The position numbers and the translations under genes were made by a program. Under the pieces are notes generated by a model, which did not search any database, was not told where the DNA came from, and saw nothing but the letters and a program-made list of their open reading frames with translations. Positions 1 to 7,930 of a stretch of DNA of 64,000 bases are shown one piece after another. Within the stretch, counting starts at the first letter, position 1. Each line of letters starts with the position of its first letter. This DNA comes from Phycisphaerales bacterium (GTDB lineage Bacteria; Planctomycetota; Phycisphaerae; Phycisphaerales; UBA1924), in NCBI GenBank assembly GCA_019744815.1, contig JAIEUA010000010.1:186001-250000 (forward strand), read 5' to 3'.

Positions 1-321
1 CTCGTGCCCGTCCCGGAAACGTCAGAATCCGGTCGATCCGTGACCGAGACGTAAATCTAGTTCGAAGCCCCGACTCGAACAAGAAACCTCGCGCCAGATT
101 CGCGCTTGTGCACGATGCATCGACCGGTTTTTCCGGGGCTTAGCGAAACCTAAAAAAACTTCTCCACCCCCACCCCCGCGCTGCGCACATCCTGTGGACA
201 ACTCCTGTCGGCTGTCCGCAATCTCTTTTCTTTCAAGACCTTGCGTACGACAATCCGCCGCCATGCGATTGTGAGTTGCCGACCAAAACCGCGCCGGCGG
301 GGACGCACAAGTGCCTAGAAG
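1..321. other. Left-edge region without a supported gene
   Basis: No coding frame here resembles a protein. An open frame on the minus strand (22-264) is low in information and carries a glycine run. A segment near 190-206 (TGTGGACAA inside it) resembles a DnaA box, but a single imperfect site means little. The GNAT gene that follows ends at 322, so this stretch is that gene's 3' flank and possibly the upstream region of a gene outside the window. Confidence 0.4.
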
Positions 322-1368
322 TCAAGCCAACCGAGCATCGACCCGACCGACGAACGCGCGGCGTTTCCCCGCTCCCTGAAAACCATGCTCGCGGTACATC
401 TTCCGCGCCGGTTCATTGCGGCAATCGACCGCGCAGGTCACCGCGTCCACCCGCGCCTCCGCCGCAATCCGCACCCCGAACTCCAGAAGTCGCCCGCCCA
501 GTCCTTTCCCGCGCACCTCCGGGGAAAGCCCGATGTACACAAGCTCCACCACCCGCTGCTCCGGCACCCGCGACAGCAGCATGCACCCCCGCGCCACCTC
601 GACGCCCTGCTCCTGGAACATCACCAGGAACCAGAGCGCGGGGTCAAAGACACCCGTCGCGTAGTGGCTCGCGAGGATGTCGGGGGTCTCACGCAGGCCG
701 CAGAGCTCGGGGCAGTCCAGTGTCTCTTGGTACGACTCCTCGAGCACGCGAAGAAGCGTCCGTTCACGTTCCGATTCAGGGAGCCGGCCCAGCGGCACGA
801 CGCGCACGCCCGCCGGCCAGCTCGGTTCCTGCCGCGGCGAGCGAAGATCGCTCGGCGCCACCGGGCGACGCTGATACTCCAGGTCTCCCACAAACACGAA
901 GCCCGCTCCGAGGAAAGCAGACTCCGCCCACGCATCGGCGGGATCGGGCAACGCCTGCAGGATCTTGACGAGCGGCTTTCGGGCGCTCTGGAAGTGGGCC
1001 GCAACCTGCCGGAGCAGCGCGATCCGCTCCGCCCGGGCTTGCTCCGGGCCGCCGGGCTCGCCGCCAGGCATGGGCTCGGAGATGAAGATCATCGCGGTGG
1101 AGCCCGAGCCGGGTACTGCGAGGCAGGCCTGGCGGACCTGCAAAGGCGTCGCGACCGGGCTCTTCACCGTCACCCAGATCGAAGAAAGATCGATCCCGTG
1201 CTCGGGGGCGGACGCGATCAACCGCTTGGCCGCCGTCCGCCGGTCGCGCAGCCCCTGACTCACCAGCCGCTCCGCCGCGGCAACCAGCGACTCCTCACCC
1301 ACCCGGACCACCGAGAACCCCTCGGGGGGTGTCAGCGGCGCGGGAGGTTGGTCGAGCGAACGCGTCAT
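322..1368 (-). CDS. GNAT-family N-acetyltransferase
   Basis: Predicted 348-residue protein with a C-terminal acetyltransferase (GNAT) domain that transfers an acetyl group from acetyl-CoA; the substrate is unknown. The acetyl-CoA loop is visible as VRGKGLGGRLLEFG at about residues 295-308, preceded by the strand VELVYIGLSP and followed by NEPARKMYREHGF, typical of GNAT motif B. The N-terminal half is less typical and may be a second, degenerate GNAT-like lobe. The frame stays open for hundreds of bases upstream, but homology begins only after the ATG at 1368 (MTRSLDQPP), so that start was chosen. It is divergent from the exported protein at 1564. Confidence 0.8.
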   Translation of the reverse strand: MTRSLDQPPAPLTPPEGFSVVRVGEESLVAAAERLVSQGLRDRRTAAKRLIASAPEHGIDLSSIWVTVKSPVATPLQVRQACLAVPGSGSTAMIFISEPMPGGEPGGPEQARAERIALLRQVAAHFQSARKPLVKILQALPDPADAWAESAFLGAGFVFVGDLEYQRRPVAPSDLRSPRQEPSWPAGVRVVPLGRLPESERERTLLRVLEESYQETLDCPELCGLRETPDILASHYATGVFDPALWFLVMFQEQGVEVARGCMLLSRVPEQRVVELVYIGLSPEVRGKGLGGRLLEFGVRIAAEARVDAVTCAVDCRNEPARKMYREHGFQGAGKRRAFVGRVDARLA

Positions 1369-1563
1369 GGTCGGGAAACCTGGTTTCAAGCCGGGCGGAA
1401 AGATTGGCGTTTGACGCCCCGGCTTCTTCTCGTAGACTAGCCTTCTCTCCCGTCCGGCGGCCCCGTCGGCCCGATGTTCGACCCTCCGCCGCAACGGGCC
1501 TGCCGTTTCCAGCGTACAGAACTTCTGCTCCCTCCGATTCCACCCGCGGCCCACGAGACACGC

Positions 1564-2202
1564 ATGCTCACGACCATCACCCACCGCCTCGTCGCTTCCC
1601 TCGCCGCTGTCTTCCTCGTGGTGGCCTCCGTCGTCCTGACCGGCATGGCCCCCGAGCCCAACCCCGTCCCCCAGCGCTGGCAGTTCGATGTCCGCGTCGG
1701 CGACCTCCGCTTCGCCAAGTTCGAGACCCCCGACGGCCAGCTCAAGGGCTACTTCTTCCTCACCTACCGCGTCGTCAACAACACCAAGGAAGACCTCCTG
1801 CTCGCCCCGCTCTTCGAGCTCGCCACCGAGAACGGCGACGTCGTCCGCTCCGGCCGCGATGTCCCTCAGACCGTCACCCGCAAGGTGATGGAAGAAGTCG
1901 ACAACCCGCTCGCCCAGGACCAGATCTCGATCCTCGGCACGCTGCTGCAGGGCGAAGAGAACGGCCGCGAGGGCGTGGTGATCTTCTCCGCCCCCGACAT
2001 GAGCGCCCGCGAGCTCACCGTTTTCGCCACCGGCTTCTCCGGCGAGACCGCGGCGTACGAGTCCAAGGACGCCAAGACCGGCAAGGCCAAGAAGGAACTG
2101 CTCCGCAAGACGCTGAGCCTGACCTACCGCCTCCCCGGCGACGTGATGAACCGCGTGAACGAGGCCATGCCACTGTTCGAGCAGCGGTGGGTGATGCGGT
2201 AG
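1564..2202 (+). CDS. Exported protein of unknown function
   Basis: Predicted 212-residue protein that I do not assign to a named family. The N-terminus (MLTTITHRLVASLAAVFLVVASVVLTG) is a typical signal peptide or signal anchor, so the rest (WQFDVRVGDLRFAKFETPDG...) lies outside the cytoplasm. The body is soluble and beta-rich by eye, with a YFFLTYRVVNNTKEDLLLAP stretch that suggests an immunoglobulin-like or DUF4352-like fold, though this is only a resemblance. The ATG at 1564 is preferred over an in-frame ATG 90 bases upstream because the signal peptide begins there. Confidence 0.75.
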   Translation: MLTTITHRLVASLAAVFLVVASVVLTGMAPEPNPVPQRWQFDVRVGDLRFAKFETPDGQLKGYFFLTYRVVNNTKEDLLLAPLFELATENGDVVRSGRDVPQTVTRKVMEEVDNPLAQDQISILGTLLQGEENGREGVVIFSAPDMSARELTVFATGFSGETAAYESKDAKTGKAKKELLRKTLSLTYRLPGDVMNRVNEAMPLFEQRWVMR

Positions 2203-2294
2203 CAGCACCACGGTCGACGATGACTTATTCATGTTTCGCGAGAATCCGCCAGATCGTTGGTGTTCTCGGCACCTCGCGTCATGATTGACAGAAC

Positions 2295-3371
2295 ATGACG
2301 CAATTGCAACGCGCGCGCAGCTTGGCCATCTCAACGATCGTCGGCATCACGTCGCTTGGTTTGGGTGCAACACCCCAAACCAAAGCAGGCACGTTTGTCC
2401 GCTCAGGGATTGAGTTCTGCGAGGTGGGAGCAGAGGGAAACAGGCCGTTGACAACCGCGGAGAGTTCGATCAATGCTGGTCGCGGCTCGGTGAGTTATTC
2501 GTTCGCGCTGAGCCGAACTGAGGTCACAGTCGAGCAGTTCTACGAGTTTGTCGATGCCTACGGAAGGTTTGACAACGGGTGGCCGAATCCGTTCCTTGCC
2601 ACTCGTGGAATTACGATCGATCGGACGCAGCCTTCGGGATATGGGCTTGATCCACCTCTTCGCCGGTTCGGTGCTGAGATGAACTGGCGAACGGCGGCGC
2701 GGTTCTGCAATTGGCTGCACAACGACAAAGCGATGACACGCGAGGCATTCGAGTCCGGTGCCTACGACACAACGACGTTTGGTACTCGCGCCGACGGCTC
2801 GTTCACTGACCAGCTCACACGATCACCGAACGCACGATTTTGGATCCCAAGTTTGGATGAATGGCTGAAAGGTGCGTACTACGACCCGAACCGCTTCGGC
2901 GATGGTCTCGGCGGGTATTGGCAGCGGCCCGGGTCACGCAACGAGTTCTTGAAGTACGGTCTTCCGGAGAACGGCGGCGAATCGGACGCAATCACGTCTG
3001 GCGACCCAACTCAAGACCCATTCGTGCCAGCGGGGTCCTTTCCCCAGATCAGGAGCCCTTGGGCACTCTTGGATACGTCAGGCGGGCTTCGAGAAATGGT
3101 TGAGGAAACGACGGCCGGGCAATTCGCAAGATATCACATGGGAAGTCGGCAATCAGACGGGGTTTGGTTTCTGGCTGATGACGTCAATTGGCCTGGGCTA
3201 CAGGGCGATCCCATGCTTCTAACTGGTGGGCTTCGTCTTGCCACGTCGATCCCAAGCCCCGGATCCGCCGTCATGCTGCTTGCGTTTCTTGTCCCGAGAC
3301 GAAGGCGACCAAGGAGAATCGGGCAGTCCGTCAAGGATCGAGTATTCGGGTCGTTCCGGGTGATGCGGTAG
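2295..3371 (+). CDS. FGE/SUMF1-fold exported protein with PEP-CTERM-like tail
   Basis: Predicted 358-residue protein. After a signal peptide (about 1-32) comes a formylglycine-generating-enzyme-like domain: YSFALSRTEVTVEQFYEFV, then MNWRTAARFCNWLHN, WIPSLDEWLKGAYYDPN, and a closing GGLRLATS. The C-terminal active-site cysteines of true FGE are absent, so sulfatase activation is unlikely and a binding or structural role is more plausible. The end reads IPSPGSAVMLLAFLVPRRRR: a proline-containing motif, a hydrophobic run and an arginine cluster, as in PEP-CTERM-type sorting signals of planctomycetes. About 20 residues follow the arginines. The gene is visibly less GC-rich than its neighbours, which may indicate transfer. 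Confidence 0.8.
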   Translation: MTQLQRARSLAISTIVGITSLGLGATPQTKAGTFVRSGIEFCEVGAEGNRPLTTAESSINAGRGSVSYSFALSRTEVTVEQFYEFVDAYGRFDNGWPNPFLATRGITIDRTQPSGYGLDPPLRRFGAEMNWRTAARFCNWLHNDKAMTREAFESGAYDTTTFGTRADGSFTDQLTRSPNARFWIPSLDEWLKGAYYDPNRFGDGLGGYWQRPGSRNEFLKYGLPENGGESDAITSGDPTQDPFVPAGSFPQIRSPWALLDTSGGLREMVEETTAGQFARYHMGSRQSDGVWFLADDVNWPGLQGDPMLLTGGLRLATSIPSPGSAVMLLAFLVPRRRRPRRIGQSVKDRVFGSFRVMR

Positions 3372-3430
3372 AGGTTGCCCACAAACCCAAGATTTAGTAA
3401 TCTCGCGGCCACGTCCTTTGGAGGTGGTCA

Positions 3431-4222
3431 GTGAAGCAGTGCATCATCTGCGGCGAGGATTGTTCGAATCGAGCTCGAGTCAAGGACGCCGACGGGCGCT
3501 ACGCCTGTAAGTCGTGCGCCGAAAACGCAACACGCCAGCGTGCCGACGCGAAGCCCGCTCCGCGGCCCGCCGCGCGCCCCGTTCCGGCCCCGGTCGCCAC
3601 TCCCGATGACAACGACATCGACCTGTCCGCTCTCGCGTCCGTCGAGACGACCGCGACGATGACCGAGAGCGTCCCCTGTCGCTGCTGCGGCCGCGGCGTG
3701 CCCGATGGCACCGAAACCTGCCCCTTCTGCGACGGCAATGCCCGAACCGGGAAGGCCGCGAAATCCGACGCGCCCAAGAAGCCCAAGCCATCCGGCCCGC
3801 GCTTCCAGATGCCCGCCCTCCCGTTCGACGTCGACATCAACGGCAGCTCGCTCGCGGTGGCCGCACTTGTTGGCTTCGGCGCCCTCCTCGGACTCGCCCA
3901 GCTCAGCCCGATCTTCTACGGCATCATGGGCATCGCGCTGATCGTGTACGCCCTCATCTTCACCGCGTGCGTGATCGTCATTCCGTTCCGGGACGACCAG
4001 ACCACATGGGGCATCATCAACATCGTCTCCTCCATCACCGGCTTTGGCGGCATCCTCGTGCTCTGGTACGTCCTCATGGTCACCGAGCGCCCCTGGCTGA
4101 AGTACATGGCCGGGGTGATGCTGCTCGCAACGGTTTCCCTGGTCATCCTGGGTAAAGACGCGATCGACAAAATGGCGAAGGAGCCCTCGCAATCCGCCCC
4201 GGAACCCGCTGGAAACCCCTAG
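3431..4222 (+). CDS. Zinc-ribbon membrane protein
   Basis: Predicted 263-residue membrane protein of unknown function. Two treble-clef/zinc-ribbon motifs lie at the N-terminus: CIICGEDC...CKSC at about residues 4-33 and CRCCGRG...CPFC at about 83-100. A Pro/Ala-rich linker separates them. The C-terminal half holds four or so hydrophobic segments, beginning at [19 protein letters not shown]. The start is a GTG at 3431, supported by a strong ribosome binding site (GGAGGT) six bases upstream. The cytoplasmic zinc ribbons may bind partners, but this is inference. It has no obvious operon partner; rpmA follows after about 130 bases. Confidence 0.75.
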   Translation: MKQCIICGEDCSNRARVKDADGRYACKSCAENATRQRADAKPAPRPAARPVPAPVATPDDNDIDLSALASVETTATMTESVPCRCCGRGVPDGTETCPFCDGNARTGKAAKSDAPKKPKPSGPRFQMPALPFDVDINGSSLAVAALVGFGALLGLAQLSPIFYGIMGIALIVYALIFTACVIVIPFRDDQTTWGIINIVSSITGFGGILVLWYVLMVTERPWLKYMAGVMLLATVSLVILGKDAIDKMAKEPSQSAPEPAGNP

Positions 4223-4350
4223 CCGCGGCCCAGAAAGGCATCTTTCAGCCGGACGCCGCCCTCCCTTGCCGGGAATGGCGCTCCCGCCTAGTATTTCGAC
4301 CCTGCCGGAGGCACCTTGCCCCCGGGTGGGACCCGACAGGAACTCTCGTC

Positions 4351-4635
4351 ATGGCACATAAAAAGGGACAGGGCTCGACCAAGAACGGGCGCGACTCCAA
4401 TCCGCAGTACCGCGGCGTCAAGCTCTTCGGCGGCGAAGCGGCCAAGCCCGGCGCGATCATCGTCCGCCAGGTCGGCACGCCGTTCAAGGCCGGCTTCAAC
4501 GTCCGCATGGGCAAGGACAACACCCTCTTCTCCGTCGCCGAAGGCACGGTGGTCTACGCCGGCCGCAAGGTCCACGTGAACCCCACCGACCCCAAGGCCC
4601 CCAAGCCCGTCTGGCTGACCGCGACCGCGAACTGA
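4351..4635 (+). CDS. rpmA: 50S ribosomal protein L27
   Basis: Ribosomal protein L27, which sits near the peptidyl transferase centre of the large subunit and contacts the P-site tRNA with its N-terminal tail. The 94-residue length fits the family, and [20 protein letters not shown] followed by GVKLFGGE is diagnostic. As in most non-Firmicutes, there is no cleavable N-terminal extension. In many bacteria rpmA follows rplU (L21); no L21 gene is next to it here. It is followed at once by a strong intrinsic terminator (4660-4690), so it is probably a single-gene transcript. Confidence 0.97.
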   Translation: MAHKKGQGSTKNGRDSNPQYRGVKLFGGEAAKPGAIIVRQVGTPFKAGFNVRMGKDNTLFSVAEGTVVYAGRKVHVNPTDPKAPKPVWLTATAN

Positions 4636-4659
4636 GTTCGTGAACACGTTCACTCTCGC

Positions 4660-4690
4660 AAGCCCCGCCCACGCGGGGCTTGTTTGTTTT
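4660..4690 (+). terminator. Intrinsic terminator after rpmA
   Basis: A perfect 9-bp stem (AAGCCCCGC, 4660-4668, pairing with 4673-4681) with loop CCAC is followed by a T-rich tail, GTTTGTTTT. It lies 25 bases past the rpmA stop codon. Confidence 0.85.
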
Positions 4691-4714
4691 CAGTGCGAGC
4701 GGCACCACCACAGC

Positions 4715-4740
4715 GGGGGCGGGGCCTTCCAGGCCCCGCC
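4715..4740 (+). repeat. Interspersed palindromic repeat, family A
   Basis: A copy of the GC-rich palindrome with core GGGGCCTTCCAGGCCCC, in the spacer between rpmA and the GH3 gene. Other copies lie at about 7255, 7421, 17914, 34275, 34328 and 35091. Confidence 0.8.
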
Positions 4741-4763
4741 ACAAAACGCGAGCAACCCCAAAG

Positions 4764-4793
4764 CACCAGTAGGACCGGCCTCCGGCCGGTCGG
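4764..4793 (+). repeat. Interspersed palindromic repeat, family B
   Basis: Core AGGACCGGCCTCCGGCCGGT, an imperfect palindrome. Related copies lie at 7181-7210, 12066-12094 and, degenerate, 12137-12166. It sits 23 bases after a family A copy. Confidence 0.8.
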
Positions 4794-4903
4794 CCAAAGC
4801 CCCCGACTGCAACCCGTTCCAAACCCCCGCCTCATCCAGTTTCATTCCACTTGGAACGCCCCTTCTCCGCGCGGCACTCCCCAGCTCGGTACCTTTCTTT
4901 CGC

Positions 4904-7177
4904 ATGAACACCGCCACCATCGCCTGCCCTCTCATCGCGTCGGTCGTCTCGTTGTCCTTCGCCGCCGCTCCGACTCCCGACCAGCGCGCCCTCGACCTCC
5001 TCCAGCGCATGACGCTCGAAGAGAAAGTCGGCCAGCTCGTCCAGTTCTCCGACGGCATGGCCACCGGCCCTGATCGCGTGAAGGTCGATCAGACCGCGCT
5101 GCTCAATAAAGGCGGCATCGGTTCGCTGCTCAACGCCGTCGGCGCCCACAAGACCAACGCGCTCCAGAAGATCGCCGTCGAGAAGTCGCGGCTCGGCGTC
5201 CCGCTGCTCTTCGGCCTCGACGTGATCCACGGCTATCGCACCACGTTCCCCGTGCCGCTCGGCCTTTCCGCCGCGTGGGACCCGAGCCTCATCGAGCGCA
5301 CCGCCCGCGTCGCCGCCGCCGAGGCCGCCGCCGGCGGCATCCGCTGGACCTTCGCCCCCATGGTCGACATCGCCCGCGACCCGCGCTGGGGCCGCATCAT
5401 GGAAGGCAGCGGCGAAGACCCGTACCTCGGCAGCGCACTCGCCGTCGCCGCCGTCCGCGGCTATCAGGGCGGCATCGGCACCGCGAACCTCGCGCAGCCG
5501 ACCTCCATCCTCGCCTGCGCCAAGCACTTCGTCGCCTACGGCGGAGCCGAGGGCGGGCGCGATTACAACACCGTCGACATCTCCGAACGCGTGCTGCGTG
5601 ACGTGTACCTGCCGCCGTTCCGGGCCGCCAGCGACGCCGGCGTCGTCACCTTCATGAGCGCGTTCAACGCGCTCAACGGCGTGCCGACCTCCGCCAATCA
5701 CCACACGCTCACCGGCATCCTCCGCAACGAGTGGAAGTTCGACGGCTTTGTCGTCAGCGACTGGACCAGCGTCGCCGAGCTGATCCCGCACGGCATCGCC
5801 CTCGACGATCGCACCGCCGCGCTGAAGGGCTTCGCCTCCGGCGTCGACATGGACATGCAGGCGAACCTCTACGCCGCCGAACTGCCCGGCCTGGTTCGCG
5901 CCGGCAAGGTGAGCGAGCAGGCCGTGGACGCCTCCGTCCGCCGCATCCTCCGCGCCAAGTTCGAGCTCGGCCTCTTCGAAAACCCCTACGTCAACGCCGA
6001 CGCCGAGGCCGCGGCGATGCTCAAGCCCGAGTACATCGCTCTCGCCCGCGAAGCGGCGGAGCAGTCCTTCGTGCTCCTGAAGAACTACGCGGCGACCGGC
6101 GATGCCGGCGGCAGACCCGTCCTGCCGCTCGCTGCCAACGCCCGCATCGCCCTCATCGGCCCGCTCGCCGACGACGCCGAGGAGATGCTCGGCGGCTGGT
6201 CGTGCCAGGGCAAGAAGGAAGACGTGATCACGCTCCGCGCATCGCTCGCGGAGCGTTTCGGGAGCGCCGTCACCTACGCCCAGGGCACGACGATCACCGG
6301 CGGTTCCCGCGAAGGCTTCGCCGCCGCGCTCGACGCCGCCAAGAACGCCGACTTCGTCATCATGGCCCTGGGCGAATCGCGTCACATGTCCGGCGAGGCC
6401 GCGTCACGCACGCGGCTGGATCTGCCCGGCAATCAGCTCGATCTCTTGAAGGAAGTCGACAAGCTCGGCAAGCCCATCGTGCTCGTCGCCTTCAGCGGCC
6501 GCCCGCTCACGCTCGCGTGGGAAGCCGCGAACATCCCCGCGATCCTCATGGCGTGGTACCCCGGCCTGCAAGCCGGCCCCGCGCTCACCCGCGTGCTGAC
6601 CGGCGAGGTTTCGCCCTCCGGCAAACTCACCGCCACCATGCCGCGAGCAGTCGGGCAGGTGCCGATCTACTACAACCACCTCAAGACCGGCCGCCCCGTC
6701 CCCGGCCCCGACGATGTGTCCAAGGACCAGGGCTACAAGTTCCTCAGCCGCTACGTCGACGAGGACGGCTCGCCGCTCTACCCCTTCGGCCACGGCCTCA
6801 CGTACACGACCTTCACGTACGGACCCACGAAGGCATCCACGAAAGAGATCAGCGTCAACGCTCTCCGCAACGGCGCCACGATCGAAATCGAATCCGCCGT
6901 CACCAACACCGGCTCTCGCAGCGGCACCGAGATCGCCCAGCTCTACATCCGCCAACGCGGCACCAGCGTCGCCCGCCCCGTCCGCGAGCTCAAGGGCTTC
7001 GAGAAGTTCACCCTCGAGCCGGGCCAGACCCGCGCCGTGAAGTTCAAACTCACCGCCGCCGAGCTCGCGTTCTGGAACATCGACACGCAGCTTGCCGTGG
7101 AGCCGTGTGAGCTGACGGTGTGGGTGGCGGCGAGCAGTATCACGGGAACGCCGACGAAGGTGATGATCCACGAGTAA
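4904..7177 (+). CDS. bglX: Glycoside hydrolase family 3 beta-glucosidase
   Basis: Predicted 757-residue exported beta-glucosidase of the BglX type, cleaving terminal beta-linked glucose or xylose from oligosaccharides. A signal peptide covers about residues 1-21. The GH3 barrel carries GLDVIHGYRTTFPVPLG, KHFVAYGGAEGGRDYN and GFVVSDWTSV, whose aspartate (about residue 286) is the family nucleophile. The GH3 C-terminal domain follows (FVIMALGESRHMSGEAASR, LPGNQLDLL), then a fibronectin-III-like domain at the end (GTEIAQLYIRQRGTSVARPVRELKGF). The length fits the family. The ATG at 4904 was chosen because the signal peptide begins there, although the frame is open 264 bases further upstream through repeat DNA. 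Confidence 0.93.
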   Translation: MNTATIACPLIASVVSLSFAAAPTPDQRALDLLQRMTLEEKVGQLVQFSDGMATGPDRVKVDQTALLNKGGIGSLLNAVGAHKTNALQKIAVEKSRLGVPLLFGLDVIHGYRTTFPVPLGLSAAWDPSLIERTARVAAAEAAAGGIRWTFAPMVDIARDPRWGRIMEGSGEDPYLGSALAVAAVRGYQGGIGTANLAQPTSILACAKHFVAYGGAEGGRDYNTVDISERVLRDVYLPPFRAASDAGVVTFMSAFNALNGVPTSANHHTLTGILRNEWKFDGFVVSDWTSVAELIPHGIALDDRTAALKGFASGVDMDMQANLYAAELPGLVRAGKVSEQAVDASVRRILRAKFELGLFENPYVNADAEAAAMLKPEYIALAREAAEQSFVLLKNYAATGDAGGRPVLPLAANARIALIGPLADDAEEMLGGWSCQGKKEDVITLRASLAERFGSAVTYAQGTTITGGSREGFAAALDAAKNADFVIMALGESRHMSGEAASRTRLDLPGNQLDLLKEVDKLGKPIVLVAFSGRPLTLAWEAANIPAILMAWYPGLQAGPALTRVLTGEVSPSGKLTATMPRAVGQVPIYYNHLKTGRPVPGPDDVSKDQGYKFLSRYVDEDGSPLYPFGHGLTYTTFTYGPTKASTKEISVNALRNGATIEIESAVTNTGSRSGTEIAQLYIRQRGTSVARPVRELKGFEKFTLEPGQTRAVKFKLTAAELAFWNIDTQLAVEPCELTVWVAASSITGTPTKVMIHE

Positions 7178-7180
7178 GGC

Positions 7181-7210
7181 GTCAGTGGGACCGGCTTCCA
7201 GCCGGTCATC
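7181..7210 (+). repeat. Interspersed palindromic repeat, family B
   Basis: Core GGGACCGGCTTCCAGCCGGT, directly after the GH3 stop codon. It resembles the copies at 4764 and 12066. Confidence 0.8.
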
Positions 7211-7254
7211 CTCAGCGCCTGCGGAACATCGCAGACAACCGGGTGGGGGCGGGT

Positions 7255-7280
7255 GGGGGCGGGGCCTTCCAGGCCCCGCG
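7255..7280 (+). repeat. Interspersed palindromic repeat, family A, left member of an inverted pair
   Basis: Core GGGGCCTTCCAGGCCCC. It faces an inverted copy at 7421-7446, and the two enclose the family C element. Confidence 0.8.
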
Positions 7281-7304
7281 CGTTCATTCCCTGCCTCCAC
7301 GGTT

Positions 7305-7417
7305 ATGGTGCCATCAGTCCGCCGTGGCTCGGCACGGCGCGACTGATGCCGTCTGCCAACCCTCGCGCCCAAGCATCAGTCGCGCCGCCCAAAGCGGCGT
7401 CGGACTGATGGCACCAG
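7305..7417. repeat. Nested inverted repeat element, family C
   Basis: The outer arms are GGTGCCATCAGTCCG and its complement CGGACTGATGGCACC. Inside them lies a second inverted pair, GCGCGACTGATGC and GCATCAGTCGCGC. A second element with the same architecture lies at about 19854-19972. Confidence 0.75.
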
Positions 7418-7420
7418 AAC

Positions 7421-7446
7421 GGCGGGGCCTGGAAGGCCCCGCCCCC
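7421..7446 (-). repeat. Interspersed palindromic repeat, family A, right member of an inverted pair
   Basis: Reverse-oriented copy (GGGGCCTGGAAGGCCCC) closing the nested structure that begins at 7255. Confidence 0.8.
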
Positions 7447-7506
7447 GATTGCTTCCCCGCTCCACGACTCACCTGCCCCACTGCCCCACTGCCCCACTCT
7501 CCCACT

Positions 7507-7542
7507 GCCAAAAACAACCGGCGACCTCAGGGAGGTCGCCGG
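7507..7542 (-). terminator. Probable minus-strand intrinsic terminator
   Basis: An 11-bp perfect stem (7518-7528 with 7532-7542, containing GGCGACCTC) with a 3-base loop is followed on the minus strand by TTGTTTTTGG. It lies about 390 bases beyond the ABC transporter stop codon and could end that transcript. Confidence 0.6.
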
Positions 7543-7635
7543 CGCTACGTTCGATTACGTAGAAGTCGGGCCGCGCAACGCGCGGGCTCCGTCGAGCCTG
7601 GCGCTTAAGCGCGCAGCCCCTGCGTACAACGATCT

Positions 7636-7650
7636 ATCACTGGATCACCT
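7636..7650 (+). other. Isolated match to the 16S rRNA 3' end
   Basis: CTGGATCACCTCCTT, the nearly universal end of bacterial 16S rRNA including the anti-Shine-Dalgarno, appears here on the plus strand. The preceding sequence does not resemble 16S helices 44 or 45. No 16S body is present. Confidence 0.5.
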
Positions 7651-7930
7651 CCTTCTTGAGAACACCCGTGCGGCCGTCGCGGCTTGTACGTCCGCCGCCG
7701 CTGGATTCCCCCGCGGGCCGTCACCCGCGGCACATCGCCCGGCGGGTCGGAGGACCAAACGCCGGTCGTCGGAACTCTGGCGGGCTGCTGCGTGAGTTGC
7801 ACGCACGCACCCGGTCGAGACTCCGATAGACGATTATCGCCGAAACGCGGATCGGATGCAACAAAATTCGCGGCAAGTCGCGATTGGCGTGCCTCACGGG
7901 GTGCGAACGAGGGGCCGAGAAAACGCCACA

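Larger units (their letters stand above)
7178..7930. other. Repeat-rich spacer between two convergent genes
   Basis: This 753-base stretch between the GH3 gene and the ABC transporter holds no supported gene. It contains family B, A and C repeats, a minus-strand terminator (7507-7542) and an isolated match to the 3' end of 16S rRNA (about 7636-7650). The rest shows nothing I can name. Confidence 0.7.

Noticed and set aside
180..210. Replication origin (DnaA box-like TGTGGACAA)
   Set aside because: A single imperfect site, with no dnaA or dnaN gene and no cluster of boxes.
1369..2334. Upstream extension of the GNAT frame on the minus strand, antisense to the exported protein
   Set aside because: It consists of Gly/Glu/Asp-rich sequence typical of the shadow of a GC-rich gene on the other strand; the real plus-strand gene has a signal peptide and protein-like sequence.
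4832..6385. Long open frame antisense to the GH3 gene
   Set aside because: No motif of its own; high-GC third positions produce long open antisense frames throughout this window.
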